Shown here: positions 1-6,772 of the stretch, piece by piece
How the letters are laid out: each line of letters opens with the position of its first letter
Numbering within the stretch: the stretch's first letter is position 1
Source of the DNA: DATFKA01 sp042095835
Lineage (GTDB): Bacteria > Bacteroidota > Bacteroidia > Chitinophagales > Saprospiraceae
DNA length: 9,483 bases
Direction: 5' to 3'
Assembly (NCBI GenBank): GCA_042095835.1
Contig: JBELML010000183.1
Span: forward strand, 1-9,483
Position numbers and translations under genes: made by a program
Notes under the pieces: model-generated
What the model was told of the DNA's origin: nothing
The model's input: only the letters and a program-made list of their open reading frames with translations
Database searches by the model: none

Positions 1-76
1 ACAGCAAAATACCTGCGTAAATCTTGTATACTTTATTAATGCCCCATTCCTTAGAATAAAGTCTAGTATCGGACAT
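1..76 (-). CDS. N-terminal start of an unidentified leftward gene (cut by window edge)
   Basis: An open frame starts at an ATG at 76-74 and stays open to the window edge, giving 25 residues that begin MSDTRLYSKEWGINK and end in a hydrophobic run (IYAGILL) that could be the start of a membrane segment. A GGGAG sequence lies five bases before the ATG, a better Shine-Dalgarno match than most genes here have. I do not recognise the protein. It would be divergent from the hydrolase gene with only 10 bases between the two start codons, which is unusually tight, so either this start or the hydrolase start may be wrong. The frame is too short to exclude a chance ORF. Confidence 0.45.
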   Translation of the reverse strand, partial: MSDTRLYSKEWGINKVYKIYAGILL

Positions 77-86
77 ATTTTCTCCC

Positions 87-977
87 ATGATCTACCGCAT
101 TCAAAAAATTTTACTCTGGCGTTCCTTTTACTTTTCTGCTGCACTGCTTGGTGGCCTGACCATGCTCTACTCTATTGCCGAATTCCGAATCTCCGATTGG
201 CGGTATGAGTATAAGCTCCGAAAGAATCACTTTGCCTACGAGGCTGAAGTACAATACCACGAGACCCCCGAAAGAACACTCCGCTATCTAGAAATAGGCG
301 ACGATACCAAACCACTCATCGTTTTTATACATGGTGCTCCAGGCTCCTCCGCTTTTTGGCAGCGCCTACTCCCTGATAGTAGCCTACTGGCTCATGCCAA
401 ATTGCTAGCTGTAGATCGCCCAGGATATGGCTACTCAGGTTACGGAAAACCCATCACAGATGTAGCAGAACATTCTAGACTGATCGGTCAAATCATCGAA
501 GAAAAAAGCAAACAGCATGAAACCATCATTCTACATGGCTCTTCTTATGGTGGTACCGTCTCTGCCCGTATAGCGATGGATTATCCGCACCTCATCGATG
601 GTCTGCTATTACAATCGGCTTCCTTAAAGTCTGGTGCCGAAAAGACCTACCCCATCTCCTACCCTACTTCTCATTGGCTACTCCGCTGGGCAGTACCCGG
701 CTCCTTGAAAGTGGCTAATGCCGAAAAACTTTCGCACCATCAATCACTGGACGCCATGGCTCCTTTATGGCCCCAAATCAAGGCACATACGATTGTCTTA
801 CAAGGTACTGCCGATGGCCTGATCTATCCCGAAAATGCGCCCTATGCCTATGAGCAACTCCACAATGCTAAAAGTCGGCAGCTCCAGATGATCGATGGCC
901 GTGGACATGATCTTTTATGGACACGTACGCAGCTCTTAAAAGATTCTTTATTGGAATTAGTGCGGCTTGCTCGATAA
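87..977 (+). CDS. Membrane-anchored alpha/beta hydrolase
   Basis: This is a 296-residue alpha/beta-hydrolase-fold protein; the exact substrate cannot be told from sequence. A hydrophobic segment at about residues 13-32 follows a basic N-terminus and should anchor it in the inner membrane, or act as an uncleaved signal. The fold's motifs appear in order: the oxyanion-hole HGAPGS at 82-87, DRPGYGYS at 110-117, the nucleophile elbow GSSYGG at 151-156 (Ser153 as nucleophile), a likely acid Asp243 in GTADGLI, and the catalytic His274 in GRGHD. The complete triad suggests an active esterase, lipase or related hydrolase. No Shine-Dalgarno sequence precedes the ATG, which is normal in Bacteroidota. 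An alternative ATG at 162 would delete most of the membrane segment, so I prefer 87. The gene runs in the same direction as ung, 52 bases upstream of it, with no terminator visible between them, so co-transcription is possible. Confidence 0.88.
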   Translation: MIYRIQKILLWRSFYFSAALLGGLTMLYSIAEFRISDWRYEYKLRKNHFAYEAEVQYHETPERTLRYLEIGDDTKPLIVFIHGAPGSSAFWQRLLPDSSLLAHAKLLAVDRPGYGYSGYGKPITDVAEHSRLIGQIIEEKSKQHETIILHGSSYGGTVSARIAMDYPHLIDGLLLQSASLKSGAEKTYPISYPTSHWLLRWAVPGSLKVANAEKLSHHQSLDAMAPLWPQIKAHTIVLQGTADGLIYPENAPYAYEQLHNAKSRQLQMIDGRGHDLLWTRTQLLKDSLLELVRLAR

Positions 978-1029
978 GTGATAAAATCATTGTATTATTA
1001 TGTCATTACCCACATTATATCATTAATAC

Positions 1030-1704
1030 ATGGCCAAGGTAAAAATCGAAGAAAGCTGGAAAAAAGTATTAGCATCAGAATTCGAAGAAACCTACTTCGA
1101 GGCACTGATCACCTTTATCAAGCAAGAGAAAGCTGCTGGTAAAAAGCTCTACCCACCAGGCGCTCTGATTTTTAATGCATTCGAGAAAACACCGTTTGAT
1201 CAAGTTAAAGTTGTCATCCTGGGACAAGATCCTTATCACAATCCAGGAGAAGCCATGGGCCTATCTTTCTCCGTACCACGAGGTGTACGTACACCACCAT
1301 CATTGAAAAATATTTATAAAGAAATCCATACCGACCTCGGGCATCCTATCCCCAATCATGGCGACCTCAGTGCCTGGGCGGATCAAGGTGTCTTCCTCCT
1401 AAACAGCATGCTTACTGTCGAACATAAGCAAGCAGGTTCTCATCGAAAGGCTGGCTGGCAATCTTTTACGGATGCCGTGATCCGTAAATTATCTGAGCAG
1501 CGCGAACATCTGGTTTTTATGCTTTGGGGAAATTTTGCTAAAGGGAAAAAGGAACTCATTAACCCTGATCGCCATCTCGTTCTGACAGCCGCTCATCCCT
1601 CGCCCCTAGCACGCGGCGCTTTTTTTGGCTCTAAACACTTCTCCCAAGGGAATCAATACCTAGAGCAGCATGACATCGCACCTATCAAATGGCAATTGGA
1701 ATAG
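1030..1704 (+). CDS. ung: Uracil-DNA glycosylase, family 1
   Basis: Ung removes uracil from DNA, arising by cytosine deamination or dUMP incorporation, and starts base excision repair. The 224-residue length is typical of bacterial family-1 enzymes. The water-activating motif GQDPYH is at 65-70 (Asp67 catalytic), followed by the uracil-stacking Phe80 in LSFSVP, the LLNSMLTV segment at 123-130 whose Asn125 reads uracil, and the DNA-intercalation motif HPSPL at 189-193 with catalytic His189. All key residues are intact. After HPSPL the sequence reads AR where many homologues have SA; this is a small variation. The start at 1030 gives a normal N-terminus (MAKVKIEESWKK). No promoter box of the TAnnTTTG type is visible in the 52 bases before it. 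Its stop is separated by one base from the stop of the convergent DUF2064 gene. Confidence 0.97.
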   Translation: MAKVKIEESWKKVLASEFEETYFEALITFIKQEKAAGKKLYPPGALIFNAFEKTPFDQVKVVILGQDPYHNPGEAMGLSFSVPRGVRTPPSLKNIYKEIHTDLGHPIPNHGDLSAWADQGVFLLNSMLTVEHKQAGSHRKAGWQSFTDAVIRKLSEQREHLVFMLWGNFAKGKKELINPDRHLVLTAAHPSPLARGAFFGSKHFSQGNQYLEQHDIAPIKWQLE

Positions 1705-1705
1705 G

Positions 1706-2305
1706 CTAAATTTCCCAGCCGTATTTTTTCCAATCTTCCTCATAGTCTATATCAGAAAGGGTTTCTAACTCTAGCAGTTTGGCTCCTTTATTTTTGATCC
1801 TAGATCTGGTAATTTGGGCAACCTCCTCTGTACTCCAAGGCATCTGATCGAATAAAAAGGCAGACGGTTTTTTCATACCCAATAAATAATACCCACCATC
1901 CATAGCAGGTCCAAGTACATAGTCATGGTCGTCTAAGGCCACAAAGGCTTGCTCTACAATGGTCGCATTCAAACTTGCACAGTCGCTCCCAATAATGAGC
2001 ACCTTTTCGTTTTCTGCCAAAGCTTTCGAAAAGGCTTGTTCCATTCGCTGTCCTAGATCGCCACTAGCTTGTATTTTTTTTATAAACTGCTGATCCGACC
2101 AATCATCTTGTTCTCCAATGGACTGACTATAAAAAAGATAACGCTGCGCCTCTACAGACAAGGCAATGGCTCTGGTGTGCTCCATCAATGCCAGATAAAT
2201 TTGTAAAGCTTTATCATCCCCTACTGTTTTAGCCAACCTGGTTTTGACTTTACCCTTCTCTGGGTTTTTAATAAAAATAATCAGCGCTTTTGAAGAAATG
2301 GCCAT
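1706..2305 (-). CDS. DUF2064 / TIGR04282 family glycosyltransferase-like protein
   Basis: This 199-residue protein has the GT-A/nucleotidyltransferase-like fold of the DUF2064 family (TIGR04282), related to CofC-type nucleotidyltransferases and named in databases for arsenosugar-associated loci. Visible family motifs are KNPEKGKVKTRLA at 13-25 (N-terminal nucleotide-binding stretch), GSDCA at 106-110 (metal-site region), VLGPAMDGGYYLLG at 130-143, PWSTEEV at 156-162 and a C-terminal LSDIDYEEDW at 183-192. The metal-site motif ends in Ala, where as I recall the family usually has Pro (G[ST]DCP). No arsenic gene or radical-SAM partner is present in this window, so the arsenosugar role should not be assumed; the real sugar or nucleotide substrate is unknown. 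The start ATG is 14 bases after the T-run of the efflux operon's terminator, leaving no space for an ordinary upstream promoter between them. Confidence 0.88.
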   Translation of the reverse strand: MAISSKALIIFIKNPEKGKVKTRLAKTVGDDKALQIYLALMEHTRAIALSVEAQRYLFYSQSIGEQDDWSDQQFIKKIQASGDLGQRMEQAFSKALAENEKVLIIGSDCASLNATIVEQAFVALDDHDYVLGPAMDGGYYLLGMKKPSAFLFDQMPWSTEEVAQITRSRIKNKGAKLLELETLSDIDYEEDWKKYGWEI

Positions 2306-2319
2306 TTCGTTTTTTTCCT

Positions 2320-2359
2320 AAAAAAACACCCTTGAGCAACATGAAGTTGCCCAAAGGTG
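2320..2359 (-). terminator. Rho-independent terminator of the tolC-adaptor operon
   Basis: On the minus strand, a 14-base arm (2359-2346) pairs with 2340-2327 around a five-base loop (TTCAT), and seven T residues follow at once (2326-2320). The pairing has two imperfections. Read as minus-strand RNA both are G-U wobbles, while on the plus strand they are A-C mismatches and the U-run would be missing. The structure is therefore clearly directed leftward, 77 bases past the adaptor stop codon. It also lies just upstream of the DUF2064 gene, so it could limit read-through into that gene. Confidence 0.9.
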
Positions 2360-2435
2360 AGAATATGCATGAATTAAGTCTATAGCTTTTTCGTAGAGGA
2401 TTCTTCGCTAGCAAAATCCCCGTTTTTTAATATCT

Positions 2436-3809
2436 CTACTTACTTGTAAATAATTTATCCTCTTCTACTACCGTGATTTCTTCTCCAGCTTTCAACTTTC
2501 TGGAGAGCACAGAATAAGGGCCAGTGATTACTTTATCTCCTTTACTCAGGCCTTTTGTAATCTGGATGTAGGTATCATCCTGAATACCTGTACTTACCTC
2601 AACGGCACTCACAGTATCTCCTTCCATTGCCATGAAGACAATTTCGATCAATTCGTCATCTTCTTCATTTCCATCTTCACTTTCACCGTAAATCTCTTTA
2701 CGCTCCCGAGCAACAACACTCTGAATGGGCACCGTAATAATATCAGGTTTTGTCTCGGTATTGATCTCTACAGTCGAAGACATTCCTGGGCGGAAAGGAT
2801 AGCGATTACCACCGCTGATAAGATCGGCATAGGAATCTGGATTCACAATAATCCGAACCTCAAAGTTGGTCACCTGATCAGAGGTCAAGGCAGCAGTAGC
2901 TGAGTTGGAGGCAGAGTTGGCAATCTGCGTAACGGTTCCTTTGAATACACGATCGATGTAGGCGTCTACCTCGATATCCACTTCGTCTCCGATAGAAACT
3001 CTCGGGATATCATTCTCACTGACATCTACCCGTACTTCCATAATATTCAAATTGGCTACGCGCATCATTTCTGTACCGGTCATCTGGATAGTACCTACCA
3101 CACGCTCTCCCTGCTCCACATTGAGCATAGATACAATACCATTGGTAGGTGCATAAATAGAGGTACGGCGCAAGCTAGTACGTAACTCTTTCAGGGTTGC
3201 TTCCGAACTTTTTACCGAAAACTCAGCAGCTCTTGCACTCTCCCTCGAAGCTTTTATCGTCGCCTCGGCAGAGCGTAAGTTCGCTTCAAGCTGCCTCATA
3301 TTTGTGCGTGAAGTTTGATAGTCGACCTCAGAAATAGCTCCCTGCTCAAAAAGTTCTTTGTTTCTATCGTAGACTTCCTTGGCATTCTCCAATTGAGCTG
3401 CAATTTGCTCTTTTTGGGCAATTGAGCTTTCTATTTGAGAACGAGAGTTGGCCAATTGAGCTTTAGCGCTATTGACAGAAGCTACCCCACGCTCTACCTG
3501 AGATTGGTAAGCATCTGGATCAATATTGGCTAATAATTGTCCGGCTACTACAGAATCTCCTTCTTCTACAAAGAGGTCTACAATCTCCCCTGATACATCA
3601 GAGCTGAGTTTGACCTCCGTTTCCGGAAAGATTTTCCCACTGGCTGCAACCATTTCTTTGATGGTACGAGCAGATACTTCTTCAGCGGTCACCTTGGTAC
3701 CGGTTTCTTTGTTCCTGGATTGGATAACCACTAATGCAACTAGAACTGCAATTGCAGCGATTAATCCAATAATAAGTAGGTTTCTATTCCTTTTCTTTCG
3801 TTTTGCCAT
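2436..3809 (-). CDS. Periplasmic adaptor (membrane fusion) protein of a tripartite efflux system, MacA/HlyD type
   Basis: This 457-residue adaptor would link an inner-membrane pump to a TolC channel. A strongly basic N-terminus (MAKRKKRNRN) precedes one membrane anchor at about 11-30; there is no lipobox. The first half of the barrel-sandwich (lipoyl-like) domain is at about 66-98 (DVSGEIVDLFVEEGDSV), a long alanine- and glutamine-rich coiled-coil hairpin spans about 100-215, the second lipoyl half is at about 217-238 (APTNGIVSMLNVEQGERV), and a beta-barrel and membrane-proximal region follow (TGIQDD at 407-412, LSKGDKVITGPYSVLSRKLK at 421-440). A very acidic stretch (ESEDGNEEDDE, 376-386) interrupts the membrane-proximal part. 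The C-terminal pattern resembles adaptors that in Bacteroidota work with MacB-like ABC transporters, but no ABC or RND gene follows. It lies 45 bases after the tolC-like gene in the same direction and is the last gene before the terminator, so the two form one operon. Confidence 0.93.
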   Translation of the reverse strand: MAKRKKRNRNLLIIGLIAAIAVLVALVVIQSRNKETGTKVTAEEVSARTIKEMVAASGKIFPETEVKLSSDVSGEIVDLFVEEGDSVVAGQLLANIDPDAYQSQVERGVASVNSAKAQLANSRSQIESSIAQKEQIAAQLENAKEVYDRNKELFEQGAISEVDYQTSRTNMRQLEANLRSAEATIKASRESARAAEFSVKSSEATLKELRTSLRRTSIYAPTNGIVSMLNVEQGERVVGTIQMTGTEMMRVANLNIMEVRVDVSENDIPRVSIGDEVDIEVDAYIDRVFKGTVTQIANSASNSATAALTSDQVTNFEVRIIVNPDSYADLISGGNRYPFRPGMSSTVEINTETKPDIITVPIQSVVARERKEIYGESEDGNEEDDELIEIVFMAMEGDTVSAVEVSTGIQDDTYIQITKGLSKGDKVITGPYSVLSRKLKAGEEITVVEEDKLFTSK

Positions 3810-3854
3810 TTGCTTTTGCGTTTTATAGTGTTCAACAACACTTTTTGATTTTAT

Positions 3855-5279
3855 TTAGTCTAGCGTAATTGTTTTTCCTTGGTAGAATTCGATCTGTTTG
3901 ATATTAAAAATATAAGAGTAGCGATCTCTTAAAACAGATATTTGAGCTTGGTCTAAGTTCAACCGAGCGGTAGCAAAGTCTAAAGAATTGATAGCGCCCA
4001 ATTCAAATTGCTTCTGAGCATTCTGAAAAGCGGCCTGGGCTGCTTCTTGTGCTGCTTGAGAAGCCTCTAGAGATCGCTTAGATGCTCGCGCATTCGTGAT
4101 TGCTGTTTGTATATTAGATAACAAAGTCTGCTCTGCTTCTCTATTCTGTAATTCTTGATTGATGACATTCAAGCGGGCCCTTTCTGTACCGAGTTTTGAG
4201 GAATACCCATTATAAATAGGAATAGATAGCGTTGCGCCAATGTTTTGCCCTAAGTTATCACTCAGCTGATCTGCATAAGGATAATCTAAAGCCGTCTGGG
4301 TAAAACTCTCAATCCCAAAAACGAAAGGCTCTCCATTTATAGTTACATTTTGTTCTACAATGGCAGGCTCTACCGTGAATTGTCGCGCGACATCTGAGTA
4401 ATTAGTGCTGATACCACCTCCAAAAGTCAAGCGAGGATAAAAGCTAGCTTTTGCCACATCGACACCCACCTCGGCACTTTGCATCCGTAGCTCATTTGCT
4501 TTCATATTTGCTTGGGTGTTGTAGGCCGAAGTGTATATTTCTTGCAGAGACAATTGATCAGGATCGAATCCACTAGGAATAGAAACCAGTGGCTTGGTTA
4601 CTCGAAAAGCATCTGTTGGATCGATCAACATACTTTGCTGGATACCTAAGTAGGCAATCCGTACTTGGTTTTCCGCATCGATAATACTTTGTTGATCTAG
4701 GGCAATCTGCGACAAGGAGTTCAATCGCTCATTTTCAGGAAGAGAACCGGCTTGGATCAATTGATCGGTCTGTCTTAATTGCTCCTGCGATTGCTCCAGG
4801 CGTTTTCTAACAATCTCTAATTGCTCTTCGGCAAGCAGTACATTCAAGTAGCCGACTGCAATCTCTAAAGAAATATTGTTGGAGATGAAGTCAGCATCCA
4901 GGCGCGCAGCTTCCACATCAAGCTTTGTCAACTGGATTTGATTGTTAATGCTATTCCCATTGTACAAGACTACCCCTGAACTTAGATTGTAAGAATTGAA
5001 GCCAATGGTGGTATTGTTAAAAGAGTTAGAAACGGGATCAATCGTACGACCAAACTGAAAACCACCACTTACAGTAGCGTTTAAGCTTGGATAACGATTG
5101 TGGGTAGCCTCCCGACGACTAATTTCGGCGCTAGCAATGCTATTTTGTGCTCTTTTTACAGCAATGCTATTCTGTCTGGCATACAAGATACACTCTTGTA
5201 AGGTCCATAATTTGTCTTGTGCTACTAAGGGACTCGAGCACATTAAAACAGTCAGTGTGATTAGTAAATAACGTAACAT
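3855..5279 (-). CDS. TolC family outer-membrane efflux channel
   Basis: This 474-residue protein should form the trimeric outer-membrane channel used by the adaptor encoded downstream. A cleavable signal peptide covers about residues 1-21 (MLRYLLITLTVLMCSSPLVAQ), followed by the family's typical mature start WTLQECILYARQNS at 25-38. The body is rich in long amphipathic helices with alternating Gln, Ala, Asn and Leu, and shows the two-fold repeat usual for this family: the second half again contains helix-rich stretches ending in a segment such as QFELGAINSLDFATARLNL, typical of the C-terminal repeat. No lipobox cysteine is present after the signal peptide. The gene has its own promoter-like box (5313-5320), about 34 bases before the start codon. 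It is followed by the adaptor gene after 45 bases holding only a weak six-pair hairpin without a T-run on this strand. Substrate specificity cannot be inferred. Confidence 0.93.
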   Translation of the reverse strand: MLRYLLITLTVLMCSSPLVAQDKLWTLQECILYARQNSIAVKRAQNSIASAEISRREATHNRYPSLNATVSGGFQFGRTIDPVSNSFNNTTIGFNSYNLSSGVVLYNGNSINNQIQLTKLDVEAARLDADFISNNISLEIAVGYLNVLLAEEQLEIVRKRLEQSQEQLRQTDQLIQAGSLPENERLNSLSQIALDQQSIIDAENQVRIAYLGIQQSMLIDPTDAFRVTKPLVSIPSGFDPDQLSLQEIYTSAYNTQANMKANELRMQSAEVGVDVAKASFYPRLTFGGGISTNYSDVARQFTVEPAIVEQNVTINGEPFVFGIESFTQTALDYPYADQLSDNLGQNIGATLSIPIYNGYSSKLGTERARLNVINQELQNREAEQTLLSNIQTAITNARASKRSLEASQAAQEAAQAAFQNAQKQFELGAINSLDFATARLNLDQAQISVLRDRYSYIFNIKQIEFYQGKTITLD

Positions 5280-5312
5280 TTAGTAGGTTTTAAAGATTTA
5301 ATTCATACGCCA

Positions 5313-5320
5313 CAAACGTA
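5313..5320 (-). promoter_or_regulatory. Bacteroidota-type -7 promoter box for the tolC-adaptor operon
   Basis: On the minus strand the sequence reads TACGTTTG, an exact match to the TAnnTTTG -7 element used by the primary sigma factor in Bacteroidota. It would place transcription start near 5309 and give a leader of about 30 bases before the ATG at 5279. I see no convincing -33 TTG at the right distance, so the call rests on the single box and its position in a 149-base gap between genes. Confidence 0.55.
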
Positions 5321-5428
5321 GAAAAGCATCTTCGTACCTCCGAAATTATTATATCAATTCAAGCTAATCTTGGATAAATGGTTCTGTGTGGTTCGCATTC
5401 TTATAGCATCGGGATTAATTCGGCGAGC

Positions 5429-6715
5429 CTACTCCATGCTACTCAGATTAATCTGTCCGATGATCTGATCGAAGCGAGCACCGAATGGGCGATAATAGAT
5501 AAGAATGGTGTAGTCATTTTCAGTAGCAAACCAGTTGCCCTCTGTCAAGGACAAATCTTCTATTTCTTCAGACTGGGCATAGTCCGTAATGACGTAGTAG
5601 TAGTTGTAATAACCTTGTTTTAATGGAATTTTTGCGACGTAAACTCCGATTTTCTCATTCCATACCATTCTATTATAGCTATTCTTTTCCCAATCGTTGA
5701 AAGCACCAACCACATAAATATCTTTATCAACTAGAGGTTGATCGAGCTTGTAGGTAAAAAAGACATCTGCATAGTCTGCTGATAAAAAATCGTCTCCCTG
5801 ATCGCGATTCTCAATAGTAAACTTACCATTAGCATCTGTGATTTGCAGATAGGTCGTCTGATTTCGAGGTACATCCGTATTCAAATAGACATCGTGGCCG
5901 TCTACCCTTCGTAGTATTTCCCTAATATTAAAGCTGCGTAGGCGTAGGCTCCGCAGATCTACAAAGCGAAACTCTTTACCTCCTTGAAAGACGATCTTAT
6001 CTTGATAATCAAAAACCAATTCATTAGGCCTGATAAAAAGTGGTTCGACATTGGTAATCATTTTATCCCATCTACCATTTTGGAGAATAGTGGCTCGAAT
6101 TGATTGCCGAGCATTTTGAAGCCTGAATTTTGGGTCTAAAATAACCGTAAAATCAATTTCTTGATGCGTCCGCATTTTACTCACTTGGCTGGTCCGTGAA
6201 AGCCGGGCATCGACTAGGAGTTTGTTTTCATATACCACAAACCGCCTTGTAATAACCGGCTCCGGCCTTGGGTATTTTTTATAAATCACCAGAACATAAT
6301 TCCCCGTCACTCGGAAGCGCATACTCCGATTAGGAAAGGTCATTTGGTAATTCGTAAAGGGAACTAAAGTTTTGAAACTAAACTGAAAATCGTTGATGCG
6401 TTCTTCCGTAAAACCATCTATATACTCGATTGGCGTCAATTGCGAGGGTTGCCAGTTCATATCGCAATGAATGATGGTATAAAAGTAGTCTTGTACATCC
6501 TCTTCAAAATCATCAAAATTCAATGCTAATGCGGTGGAGCTATTAATATCTACAATCGGATCGACTAATGGGAAGCCATCCATATGGAATTGTACACTGT
6601 TGATATTGTCAGTATACACATGATTATTATAAATCAAATCATTGAACTGCGGCTGCGCAGAAAGCAAGCCACTTAACAATAGTAGAACAGAGGAGATCCA
6701 ATTTCTCAAAGGCAT
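5429..6715 (-). CDS. Type IX secretion system plug protein (DUF5103/PF17116 family)
   Basis: This 428-residue exported protein matches the family whose Flavobacterium johnsoniae member was found as the periplasmic 'Plug' closing the SprA translocon of the type IX secretion system. A signal peptide covers about residues 1-20 (MPLRNWISSVLLLLSGLLSA). Family hallmarks in the N-terminal domain are an FDDFEED segment near 68, IIHCDMNW at 81-88, EYIDGF at 97-102, FPNRSM at 128-133 and the TGNYVLVIY strand near 137. Toward the C-terminus, VVGAFNDW at 335-342 resembles an immunoglobulin-like/carbohydrate-module strand, and EGNWFATENDYTILIYYR at 392-409 is also typical. An upstream in-frame ATG at 6742 would add nine residues, but a promoter-like box lies between the two starts and the shorter form gives a cleaner signal peptide, so I chose 6715. 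Other T9SS genes are not in this window, which is usual because they are scattered. Confidence 0.9.
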   Translation of the reverse strand: MPLRNWISSVLLLLSGLLSAQPQFNDLIYNNHVYTDNINSVQFHMDGFPLVDPIVDINSSTALALNFDDFEEDVQDYFYTIIHCDMNWQPSQLTPIEYIDGFTEERINDFQFSFKTLVPFTNYQMTFPNRSMRFRVTGNYVLVIYKKYPRPEPVITRRFVVYENKLLVDARLSRTSQVSKMRTHQEIDFTVILDPKFRLQNARQSIRATILQNGRWDKMITNVEPLFIRPNELVFDYQDKIVFQGGKEFRFVDLRSLRLRSFNIREILRRVDGHDVYLNTDVPRNQTTYLQITDANGKFTIENRDQGDDFLSADYADVFFTYKLDQPLVDKDIYVVGAFNDWEKNSYNRMVWNEKIGVYVAKIPLKQGYYNYYYVITDYAQSEEIEDLSLTEGNWFATENDYTILIYYRPFGARFDQIIGQINLSSME

Positions 6716-6720
6716 ATGTA

Positions 6721-6728
6721 CAAATATA
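6721..6728 (-). promoter_or_regulatory. Bacteroidota-type -7 promoter box immediately before the T9SS plug gene
   Basis: The minus strand reads TATATTTG, an exact TAnnTTTG match, with only five bases (TACAT) between its last G and the ATG at 6715. A box centred at -7 would start transcription about two bases before that ATG, giving an almost leaderless mRNA. No clear -33 TTG is seen at the expected spacing. The box lies in the 57-base gap after the glycosylase gene, so the plug gene may be read both from here and by read-through from guaB. Confidence 0.5.
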
Positions 6729-6772
6729 TTTACGCAATTCAACTAATAAGTGATGACTAGACCTTATCACAT

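Noticed and set aside
3526..3828. Plus-strand open frame of 100 codons over the adaptor gene
   Set aside because: It lies almost wholly inside the adaptor gene on the opposite strand, shows no family motif and has low-complexity composition expected of antisense to a coding region.
3825..3846. Hairpin between the tolC-like and adaptor genes
   Set aside because: A six-pair AGTGTT/AACACT stem exists, but the T-run lies on the plus strand, where there is no gene to terminate; at most it is a weak intercistronic structure.
5328..5345. TTCG/CGAA inverted repeat upstream of the tolC promoter box as an operator
   Set aside because: Four-base arms are too short to distinguish from chance, and no regulator gene is adjacent.
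5378..5623. Plus-strand open frame of 81 codons at the end of the plug gene
   Set aside because: Mostly antisense to a well-supported gene, with no recognisable domain or ribosome site.
6738..6772. GTGAT/ATCAC inverted repeat after the glycosylase stop
   Set aside because: Only five pairs with a ten-base loop and no T-run, so it is not a convincing terminator or operator.
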